Shown piece by piece: positions 1 through 6,874 of a stretch of DNA of 64,000 nt. The stretch comes from Holophagaceae bacterium. Its GTDB lineage: Bacteria > Acidobacteriota > Holophagae > Holophagales > Holophagaceae. The notes beneath the pieces were generated by a model. That model made no database searches, was not told the origin of the DNA, and saw only the letters and a program-made list of their open reading frames with translations. Location: assembly GCA_016720465.1 (NCBI GenBank), contig JADKKO010000001.1, positions 620,001 through 684,000 on the forward strand, written 5' to 3'. Position 1 is the first letter of the stretch; the number at the start of each line of letters is the position of its first letter. Made by a program: the position numbers and the translations under genes.

Positions 1-238
1 GGGCCATTCCTTCAGCTCCTGCCCCAGGAACTGCGCAGACGCTACGAATGGAATTCCAGCGGCCTGGCGACGAAACCTCTGGCCGCGTCCATGAAACTGG
101 AAAGTGGACTACAGCTTGTAAAATTCAGGCAAAAATATTTTTTTGCGACGTTGACTCATCTTCATGAGTGGCGATCATTGGGGTACCCATCACGCCCATT
201 CTTCCCCAACCCCTTTTTCCTTTCCGAAAGGTGATCCC
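1..238. other. Left edge, no gene assigned
   Basis: No convincing gene lies here. One plus-strand frame is open from base 1 to a stop ending at 233 and could be the 3' end of a gene that begins outside the window, but its predicted residues match no family I know. An AT-rich stretch around 122-150 stands out from the high-GC surroundings and could hold the promoter for the gene starting at 239. Confidence 0.4.
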
Positions 239-529
239 ATGCGGACCATGCTCACGGTCAAGATGCCGGTCGGCGCCGGCAACCGCGCCATCCAGGACGG
301 CAGCCTCCCCAAGATCATGCAATCCGCCATGGCTGACCTCAACCCGGAGTGCGCCTACTTCTTCCCCATGGACGGCAAGCGCACGGCGCTCTTCGTCTTC
401 GACCTGAAGCGCTCCGAGGACATCCCCCGCATCGCCGAGCGCTTTTTCAGCGGCCTCGACGCCGAGGTGACGCTCACGCCCGTGATGAACGCCGAGGATC
501 TGAAGAAAGGGCTGTCCAGCCTTTCCTGA
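239..529 (+). CDS. Conserved small cytosolic protein, unknown function
   Basis: The 96-residue product begins MRTMLTVKMPVGAGNRAIQD and contains AYFFPMDGKRTA, FVFDLK and a C-terminal TPVMNAEDLKKGL. From memory, short proteins with this organisation occur in several bacterial phyla as uncharacterised conserved proteins; I know no assigned activity. There is no signal peptide or membrane segment. I chose the ATG at 239 because AGGTGA lies four bases upstream; an upstream ATG at 164 would add 25 residues of low-quality sequence with no clear ribosome site. The DUF2306 gene follows 59 bases downstream on the same strand. Confidence 0.75.
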   Translation: MRTMLTVKMPVGAGNRAIQDGSLPKIMQSAMADLNPECAYFFPMDGKRTALFVFDLKRSEDIPRIAERFFSGLDAEVTLTPVMNAEDLKKGLSSLS

Positions 530-588
530 GCCGACGGAAATCCAACCCCTTTTTTGTGCAAACAACCAATTCGACCAGGAGGAATTCC

Positions 589-1263
589 ATGCCGGATCAA
601 CCTGTGGCAACCGCAGCCCAGAAAAGTCCTATCCAAGCCAAGCATGTGATGTGGGTGGTGTTCGTGTTGATGGCCCTATTCGTGCTGTTGACGCGCGAGC
701 GGTCCCTGCTTGATCCCGCTTCGTTCCTGCGCCTGCGCTATGCGCCGGTCCCATTCCTGATGTTCGCGCACGGCATTCCCGCGGCGCTAGCGCTGGTGCT
801 GGGCGTCTTCCAGTTTTCCAGCCGCCTGCGCCAGCGGCAACTGCAAGTGCATCGCGTGCTGGGGCGCATCTACGTCGCCAGCGTGGCCATCGGCGCTCCG
901 GTGGCGGTCGTTGTTGCCCTCAAGCTGCCGATACCATCCCTGTTCATGGCTTCGCTGGTACAGGCCGGGGGCTGGGTCCTAACCACCGCCACGGCCCTCT
1001 ACTGCGTGCGCGCGGGCAAGATCCAGCAGCACAAAGAGTGGATGATGCGCGGCTATCCGTTCGCCATGGCCTTCGTGGTCAACCGCGTCATTCTCTCCAT
1101 CCCCGCAGTCCAGGCCATGGGCGTGTTCGGCCTCATCACTGTGGTCTGGAGCACCAACGCCGTAGCGTGTTTTCTCCCCTCCTACCTGATCGCGTGGCAG
1201 GCCTTGGCCGCGTCGAACAAAGCGGGAAAAAAGGCCGCTGGGCCACAAAAAGCGCCGGTGTGA
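589..1263 (+). CDS. DUF2306-type integral membrane protein
   Basis: The 224-residue protein has about six hydrophobic segments. The pattern HGIPAALALVLGVFQF, then HRVLGRIYV, then KIQQHKEWMMRGYPFA is typical of DUF2306 proteins, whose conserved histidines have been taken as possible cofactor or metal ligands. Function is not established. The start is the ATG at 589, with a perfect AGGAGG at 577-582. The gene ends 13 bases from the stop of the convergent nucleotidyltransferase gene, and I see no hairpin terminator between them. Confidence 0.8.
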   Translation: MPDQPVATAAQKSPIQAKHVMWVVFVLMALFVLLTRERSLLDPASFLRLRYAPVPFLMFAHGIPAALALVLGVFQFSSRLRQRQLQVHRVLGRIYVASVAIGAPVAVVVALKLPIPSLFMASLVQAGGWVLTTATALYCVRAGKIQQHKEWMMRGYPFAMAFVVNRVILSIPAVQAMGVFGLITVVWSTNAVACFLPSYLIAWQALAASNKAGKKAAGPQKAPV

Positions 1264-1276
1264 CCGAGGCTGGGCA

Positions 1277-1861
1277 TCAGGATTGCTCCATCCTGCGCCG
1301 CATCGCTTCGTAATCAACGATCGTGTCGATGTCCATCTCGCCCCCCAGCAGAGGCAGGCTCAGAACATCGGCCTCATCAAGCAAGGCGCGCGCGCCGCGG
1401 TCGCCGGTGAGGCCCTTCAGTGATTCGAAGCAGCGGCGCGGGAAAAGCGCGGGAATGCCCGCAGCCCCCGCGTAGGATGCCGCGGCGATGCGACCGGGTT
1501 CTAAGCTGCGCGCCTCCATGAGGCTTCTCAGGAAGTCCGCATCCACGGCGGGCTGGTCGCAGGCCATGACCAGGGCCGCGATGGACGCCTGAGGCACCGC
1601 GGCGGCGCCCGCCCGGATGGAGGAGGCCATGCCCTCCTCCCACTCCTTGTTGACGACCTTGGTGCAGGGTAGGCCCGAAAGAGCCGCTCCTACCGCTTCC
1701 GCCTGGTGCCCCAGCACAACGAGCAGGGGGTCGCAGCCGGCCTGCAACGCGATTCTAGCGGCGCGATGGACGAGCGTTTCGCCATCGAGCGCCATGAGTT
1801 GTTTCAACTGGCCCATGCGCCGCGAAGCTCCGGCCGCGAGCAGGATCCCGGCCACGCTCAC
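1277..1861 (-). CDS. mocA: MocA-like molybdenum cofactor nucleotidyltransferase
   Basis: The 194-residue protein is a single NTP-transferase (GT-A-like) domain. The N-terminal signature LLAAGASRRMGQLKQLM is the nucleotide-binding loop of the MobA/MocA family, and MACDQPAVD gives the metal-binding aspartate region. Family members transfer CMP or GMP to molybdopterin; those next to xanthine-dehydrogenase-type enzymes are usually cytidylyltransferases, so the cytosine form of the cofactor is the likely product. It is the last gene of iorA-iorB-xdhC-mocA, and its GTG start overlaps the xdhC stop by four bases (GTGA), implying translational coupling. CMP versus GMP specificity cannot be read from sequence by eye. 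Confidence 0.85.
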   Translation of the reverse strand: MSVAGILLAAGASRRMGQLKQLMALDGETLVHRAARIALQAGCDPLLVVLGHQAEAVGAALSGLPCTKVVNKEWEEGMASSIRAGAAAVPQASIAALVMACDQPAVDADFLRSLMEARSLEPGRIAAASYAGAAGIPALFPRRCFESLKGLTGDRGARALLDEADVLSLPLLGGEMDIDTIVDYEAMRRRMEQS

Positions 1862-2844
1862 GGGGCGCTGAGCGCGTGGATCGCGCCCTTGGCATCCCGC
1901 AGATGGCCAGCCTGCCTGCCGCTGGACACCGCCTGGATTTCCGCGAGGATGGCGAGCGCGATGGATTCGGGCGATTCGCTGCCGAGATCCAGGCCCACGG
2001 GCGAGTAGAACCGCGCGGCCTGTGCGGATGTCGGCGCCGTTTCAAGCTCCGAGAGGAGGCGCTGGCCCCGGCGGCGGTGGCCCATGAGTCCCACGTATCC
2101 GGCGGCGCTGGGCATCAAGAGCTTCAGCCAGCCGCTGTCCATGTCGAAATGATGGGTCAGCAGGATCGCGGCGCTGCGGGCATCCAACGGAACCTCCGCC
2201 AGGCCCATGGAAGGCCTCAGGCACTTCACCGCATCGGCCCCGGGGAAACGCTGGGCTCGGGCGAAGGCGGGGCGATGGTCCACGATCCCCACGAAAAACC
2301 CCAGGGATTTAGCCATGGTGGACAAGGGCCTCGCATCCTCCCCGGCGCCGAAAATCCAAAGGGCGATGGGCGGGTTGAATTCCTCGACGAAGAGATCTGC
2401 CTCCTGGGGCTGCTCTCCGTCCGCCAACAGGATCCGCTCCCCCAGCCGGGATTCCTCCAGCCGCACGGCCATGCGGGTGGAGCGTCGCTCCAGCAGCGCG
2501 GCTTCCACCTGGCTTATCCAATCCGCCGCCTCGATCCGCTCCACCAGGATCTCGGCCACGCCCTCGCAGCCGGACCCGGTGCCCCAGATGAGATCCAGAT
2601 CATTGCGCAGGTCATAGCGGAGCAGCAGCGGCTTGCCGGTCCTGAAACATTCCTGCCCCCGCGCGAACACATCGGCTTCCAGGCAGCCGCCGCTGAGGGA
2701 GCCATGCACCGGGCCATTCGCATCCATCAGCAGCCGGGCGCCGGGCTGCCGGTAGCTGGAGCCCTCCACGCGCACCAAGGTCGCCAGCAGGAAGGGGCCT
2801 TCGGCGGAATGGATGGCATCCAGGATCGGGCGCAGACCGCTCAC
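1858..2844 (-). CDS. xdhC: XdhC/CoxI family molybdenum hydroxylase maturation factor
   Basis: The 328-residue protein has an N-terminal XdhC/CoxI domain (GSLSGGCLEADVF at about residues 55-70) and a C-terminal Rossmann-like domain starting near LWIFGAGEDARPL. XdhC proteins bind molybdopterin cofactor, help to sulfurate it and deliver it to the large subunit of xanthine dehydrogenase-type enzymes in the cytoplasm. I place the start at the GTG ending at 2842, which overlaps the stop of iorB by four bases (GTGA), the same coupling seen at the next junction to mocA. Upstream in-frame sequence is a shadow of iorB and should not be included. Confidence 0.88.
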   Translation of the reverse strand: MSGLRPILDAIHSAEGPFLLATLVRVEGSSYRQPGARLLMDANGPVHGSLSGGCLEADVFARGQECFRTGKPLLLRYDLRNDLDLIWGTGSGCEGVAEILVERIEAADWISQVEAALLERRSTRMAVRLEESRLGERILLADGEQPQEADLFVEEFNPPIALWIFGAGEDARPLSTMAKSLGFFVGIVDHRPAFARAQRFPGADAVKCLRPSMGLAEVPLDARSAAILLTHHFDMDSGWLKLLMPSAAGYVGLMGHRRRGQRLLSELETAPTSAQAARFYSPVGLDLGSESPESIALAILAEIQAVSSGRQAGHLRDAKGAIHALSAP

Positions 2845-5006
2845 GCTCTGCCTGCTTTTAGAATCTTGCCGGGTGTCATCGGCAGGCTGCGGATGCGCTT
2901 GCCGGTGGCGGCGAAGATCGCATTGGCCACGGCGGGTGCGATGGGCGGCAGGCCGGGTTCGCCGACACCGCCGGGGGGCAGATCGCTCTTCACGATGTGG
3001 ACTTCGATCTTGGGGGTGTCCGCCAGGCGCAGCACCGGGTAGTCGTTGAAATTGCCCTGCGCCACGCGGCCCTTCTCCAGGGTGATCTCGCCGTGGAGCG
3101 CCGCGGAAAGGCCGTAGATGATGCCGCTCTCCATCTGGGCGCGGATGTTGAGCGGGTTGACGGCCAGGCCGCAATCCACGGCGCAGACCACGCGGTGGAC
3201 CTTGACGGCGCCATCGGGTTTCACTTCCACCTCCGCCACTTCGGCCACGTAGGTGCCGCAATCGAGGTAGGCGTGGGCGGCGATGCCCATGCCGCGGCCC
3301 TTGGGATGCTTGGCCAGGTGCCAGGCCTTCCACCCGGCCTTGGCGGCGGCCAGCTCGATCACCTGGCGCAGCCGCGAAGCATCCAGCTCATCCTTGCCGA
3401 CCTTCCGTTTTCCATCCTGCTTGAGGAGCCCCAGGCGGAAAGCGAGGGGATTCTTGCCGGCCTTGTGGGCCAGTTCATCCAGGAAGGATTCGGTGACGAA
3501 GGGATTGAAGGAAGCCGGCACCGCCCGCCAGAAACCCACGGGGATCGGCGTGTCGCTTTGGGCCCACTCCACCTGCAGGTTTGGAATTTCGTAAGCCAGG
3601 TCCGCGGCGCCGGACAGTTCCGCGGCTTCGGGTGGCCAGGGCATCTTCAGCGATGCGGCGATGGAGGGCCCAGTGAAACGGTGGTGCCAGGCAAGGGCAC
3701 GGCCTTTCTCATCCAGGCTCGCGGACAGGTCGTGCAGCGAGCCGGGGCGGTAGTAGTCGTGCTGGGTGTCGTCCTCCCGCGAGTACTGCACCTTCACCGG
3801 CGCGCCCGCGGCCTTGGAGCATTCCACCGCTTCGAGAATGAAATCCGGCATGGCCCTGCGCCCGAATCCGCCTCCCAGCAAGGGGATGTGGACTTCGATC
3901 TGCTCGGCCTTCAGGCCCGTGAGCTGCTGGATGGCGGCCATGGACCAGCCGGGGCCCTGGGAGGGCGCATAGATGTCGCAGCGGTCCGGCCTCACATCCG
4001 CCACCCCCACCATGGGCTCCATGGTCGCGTGGGCCAAGAAAGGACAGTCGTAGCGGGCATGGACTGCGTCCCCGCCCATGGCCGCGAGGCCCTCCCCTTC
4101 CTTCCGGACCACCTTTCCCGGCGCCTTCAACCGGGCTTCAAAATCCTTCCGGATTTCCGCCGTGGAGGCGGTTGCATGGGCCCCTTCGTCCCATTGCAGC
4201 TTCAGCGCCTCGCGCCCCCTCAGCGCTGCCCAGGTGCTGTCCGCGAGCACGGCCACGCCGCTTGAGATGGCAAGGATGCGCTTGACGCCGGGCACGGCTT
4301 TGGCGGCCGAGTCATCCATGGATTTCAGCTTCCCGCCGAAGACGGGGCAGCGTTCCACGGAGGCGTAGAGCATTCCCGGCAGCTTGAGGTCCGAGCCGAA
4401 CTGGGCCCGGCCCGTGACGATGTCCGGGCCATCCACGCGTTTGACATCCGTGCCGACGATGTGGAAATCCTTGGGATCCCTCAGGGGCGGATCCTTGGGA
4501 GGCTCCAGCTTGGAAGCGGCCTTCACCAGGTCGCCGAAGGCGATCCGCTTCTTGCCGTGGAGGATGAAGCCCATCTCCGCCCGGCAGGCGGCCCGGTTCA
4601 CCTTCCAGCGGTTCGCGGCGGCGCTGATGAGCATCTCCCGCGCCGTGGCGCCCACGATGCGGTAGGGCTTGAAGGTCCCCCGGGTGCTCTGGCTGCCGCC
4701 GGTGATGCCCAGGTCCCCGAACTTCGCGGCGCTGCTGGCCTGCTGCACCTTGACCCTGGACCAATCCGCCCCGAGTTCCTCGGCCACGGCCATGGCCATG
4801 CTCGTGCGGATGCCCTGCCCCATCTCGGACTTGTTGGCCCAGATGGTGATGGCGCCATTCCGGTCGATCCGCAGGAAAGCGCTGGGCGCCAAGGCGCTGT
4901 CGGGCTCCGCCGGAGCGGCCATGCCGAAGCGCAGCTTGGGTTCCATGGGCAGCGTGAAGGCGAGCGAAAGGCAGGTGGTCTTGACGAAGTCGCGGCGGGT
5001 GGACAT
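2841..5006 (-). CDS. iorB: Molybdopterin-binding large subunit, isoquinoline 1-oxidoreductase type
   Basis: The 721-residue protein starts MSTRRDFVKTTCLSLAFTL, a twin-arginine-like leader, so the enzyme is probably exported folded with its partner. The body has the IorB layout: KSEMGQGIRTSMAM near residue 60, GGGFGRRAMPDF in the cofactor-binding half, and VGEPGLPPIAPAVANAI near the C terminus, which carries the catalytic glutamate of this enzyme class. Family members hydroxylate N-heterocycles or oxidise aldehydes, passing electrons to the [2Fe-2S] subunit. The substrate cannot be named. The ATG at 5006 has an AGGAGG site and begins one base after the iorA stop; longer starts would run into iorA. 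Confidence 0.9.
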   Translation of the reverse strand: MSTRRDFVKTTCLSLAFTLPMEPKLRFGMAAPAEPDSALAPSAFLRIDRNGAITIWANKSEMGQGIRTSMAMAVAEELGADWSRVKVQQASSAAKFGDLGITGGSQSTRGTFKPYRIVGATAREMLISAAANRWKVNRAACRAEMGFILHGKKRIAFGDLVKAASKLEPPKDPPLRDPKDFHIVGTDVKRVDGPDIVTGRAQFGSDLKLPGMLYASVERCPVFGGKLKSMDDSAAKAVPGVKRILAISSGVAVLADSTWAALRGREALKLQWDEGAHATASTAEIRKDFEARLKAPGKVVRKEGEGLAAMGGDAVHARYDCPFLAHATMEPMVGVADVRPDRCDIYAPSQGPGWSMAAIQQLTGLKAEQIEVHIPLLGGGFGRRAMPDFILEAVECSKAAGAPVKVQYSREDDTQHDYYRPGSLHDLSASLDEKGRALAWHHRFTGPSIAASLKMPWPPEAAELSGAADLAYEIPNLQVEWAQSDTPIPVGFWRAVPASFNPFVTESFLDELAHKAGKNPLAFRLGLLKQDGKRKVGKDELDASRLRQVIELAAAKAGWKAWHLAKHPKGRGMGIAAHAYLDCGTYVAEVAEVEVKPDGAVKVHRVVCAVDCGLAVNPLNIRAQMESGIIYGLSAALHGEITLEKGRVAQGNFNDYPVLRLADTPKIEVHIVKSDLPPGGVGEPGLPPIAPAVANAIFAATGKRIRSLPMTPGKILKAGRA

Positions 5007-5007
5007 C

Positions 5008-5487
5008 TCAGGCCTCCTTTCCGGCTGCGCACTCATCCCCCGCGGCGCGCTTGATGGCGCAGCGGATGCGGTTGTAGGTGCCGCAGCGGCATAGGTTGCC
5101 GTCCATGCCTTCATTGATGTCCGCATCGGTGGGATGGGGATGCCTGGACAGCAGCCAGGCGGCCTGCATGATCTGGCCGGGCTGGCAGTAGCCGCATTGG
5201 GCGACGTCCTCTTCGATCCAGGCTTTCTGCACCGGGTGGGAGCCGTCCTTCGAGAGGCCCTCGATGGTCGTCACGGCTTTTCCGGCCACCGCCTTGATCG
5301 GGGTCTGGCAGGCGCGGACCGCTTCGCCATCCAGATGCAGCGTGCAGGCGCCGCAGAGGCCCGCTCCGCACCCGAACTTGGTGCCGGTGAGGCCGAGCAC
5401 ATCCCTCAGCACCCACAGCAACGGCATGTCCGGATCCGCTTCCACGGCCTTGGAGAATCCGTTGACGGAAAATTCAAAGCGGGTCAT
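5008..5487 (-). CDS. iorA: [2Fe-2S] small subunit, isoquinoline 1-oxidoreductase type
   Basis: The 159-residue protein carries both iron-sulfur motifs of the molybdenum hydroxylase small subunit: the plant-ferredoxin-type GCGAGLCGACTLHLDG in the first third and the all-helical domain motif CGYCQPGQIM followed by CRCGTYNRIR. It takes electrons from the molybdenum site in IorB. The usual third FAD subunit is absent, as expected for two-subunit IorAB enzymes that hand electrons to a membrane cytochrome. I prefer ATG 5487, with GAGG five bases upstream, over the GTG six bases earlier. It is the first gene of the operon and is divergent from msrBA. Confidence 0.9.
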   Translation of the reverse strand: MTRFEFSVNGFSKAVEADPDMPLLWVLRDVLGLTGTKFGCGAGLCGACTLHLDGEAVRACQTPIKAVAGKAVTTIEGLSKDGSHPVQKAWIEEDVAQCGYCQPGQIMQAAWLLSRHPHPTDADINEGMDGNLCRCGTYNRIRCAIKRAAGDECAAGKEA

Positions 5488-5575
5488 GGGCACCTCAGGG
5501 GACTTTGTTCACACTCTAAGCTCAGTCGCAGCGCCGATCAATGGAGACGGTGGGCCATGGGCTGGGGGCCGGAGG

Positions 5576-5650
5576 TTCAACTTCTCGACTTCTTGACTTC
5601 TCGACTTCTCGACTTCTCGACTTTCTTGACTCCTCGACTCCTCGACTTTT
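5576..5650 (+). repeat. Eight-base word tract (CTTCTCGA type)
   Basis: Between the divergent iorA and msrBA genes the sequence CTTCTCGA repeats about eight times with small changes (CTTCTTGA, CTCCTCGA). The period is eight bases, with one nine-base unit. No complementary arm is visible nearby. It belongs with the similar tracts at 32550-32612 and 59404-59450. It lies in a region that must hold two promoters, so it may affect either of them. Confidence 0.8.
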
Positions 5651-5707
5651 TCCCCGGAACGCTCCCCCAGGTTCTGGCATCAGAGTTGGTGAGAAGGAGC
5701 GGCTACC

Positions 5708-6793
5708 GTGATGATGATGAAATGGGGTATTGCGGCGATCCTTACCCTGCTCGCGGGGGCCGGCATCGCCTTCCTGCCGATGCAGACGGCCACCAAGACC
5801 TCGACGGTCCTGCAATCCATGGAGAAAGCCAACGTGAGCGATTCCAAAAAACCCGGCCAGGCGGAACTCAAGCAGCGGCTCACGCCCATGCAATACAAAG
5901 TCACCCAGGAGGCGGGCACCGAGCCGGCCTTCCGCAACGAATACTGGGACAACCACCGCGAGGGCCTTTACGTGGATGTGGTCAGCGGCGAGCCCCTGTT
6001 CTCCTCCAAGGACAAATTCGATTCAGGCTGCGGCTGGCCCAGCTTCTCCAAGCCGTTGGAAGAAAAGAAGGTCGTGGAGAAAACAGATTCATCCTTCGGT
6101 ATGGCCCGCACCGAAGTGAGGTCCAGGAATAGCGATTCGCATCTGGGCCATGTGTTTGACGACGGCCCGGGCCCCACCCACCTGCGCTACTGCATCAATT
6201 CGGCGTCGTTGAAATTCATCCCGGTGGAAGATCTCGAAAAAGAAGGCTTCGGAAGCTACCTGCCGGTCTTCGGAAAAACTGCGCCCAAAAATGCCGAAGC
6301 GCCTGTTGCGTCGAATGTCGCGACCCTGGCGGGCGGCTGCTTCTGGGGCATGCAGGAGCTGATCCGCAAGCAGCCGGGCGTCACCACCACGCGGGTGGGC
6401 TACACCGGCGGCCACTTGCCGAATCCCAGGTACGAAGACACCCACGACAGCAAATCGGGCCACGCCGAAGCCATCGAAATCCATTTCGATCCGGCCAAGA
6501 CGAGCTACGAAGCCATCCTGCGGTTCTTCTTCCGGATCCACGATCCCACCACGCTGAACCGCCAGGGCAACGACACGGGCAGCCAGTACCGCTCGGCGAT
6601 CTTCTTCCATGGCGAAACCCAACGGCTAGTGGCCGAAAAAGTGAAGGCCGAAGCGGATGCCAGCGGGAAATGGCCTCGCAAGGTGGTCACGGAGATCGCT
6701 CCCGCCTCGATGTTCTACCCGGCCGAAGAGAACCACCAGGACTACCTGCAGAAGCACCCCGGCGGCTACACCTGCCACTACATCAGGAACTGA
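5708..6793 (+). CDS. msrAB: Bifunctional methionine sulfoxide reductase, MsrB-MsrA fusion
   Basis: The 361-residue protein starts with a hydrophobic anchor or signal (residues 5-24), so it acts in the periplasm or on the membrane. Residues ~55-175 are MsrB: CGWPSF, HLGHVFDDGP and the catalytic RYCINS (Cys162). The CxxC zinc pairs of many MsrB proteins are missing. Residues ~205-361 are MsrA: GGCFWG with catalytic Cys211, then GYTGG and GHAEAIEI. The two domains reduce the R and S epimers of methionine sulfoxide. The B-then-A order is one of the known fusion orders. AAGGAG at 5695-5700 serves the GTG at 5708 or the ATG at 5711. Confidence 0.93.
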   Translation: MMMMKWGIAAILTLLAGAGIAFLPMQTATKTSTVLQSMEKANVSDSKKPGQAELKQRLTPMQYKVTQEAGTEPAFRNEYWDNHREGLYVDVVSGEPLFSSKDKFDSGCGWPSFSKPLEEKKVVEKTDSSFGMARTEVRSRNSDSHLGHVFDDGPGPTHLRYCINSASLKFIPVEDLEKEGFGSYLPVFGKTAPKNAEAPVASNVATLAGGCFWGMQELIRKQPGVTTTRVGYTGGHLPNPRYEDTHDSKSGHAEAIEIHFDPAKTSYEAILRFFFRIHDPTTLNRQGNDTGSQYRSAIFFHGETQRLVAEKVKAEADASGKWPRKVVTEIAPASMFYPAEENHQDYLQKHPGGYTCHYIRN

Positions 6794-6874
6794 AAGGTCC
6801 CTGGGCATAGGCTCCCGGCTGGTCTGGATCCGATTGTGTGTTAGCTTTTCCGTATGCTTTTCTACGGAGCTTCC

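Noticed and set aside
1..233. 3' end of a gene entering from the left
   Set aside because: A frame is open to the edge, but the residues show no family signal and the last part is an AT-rich likely promoter region.
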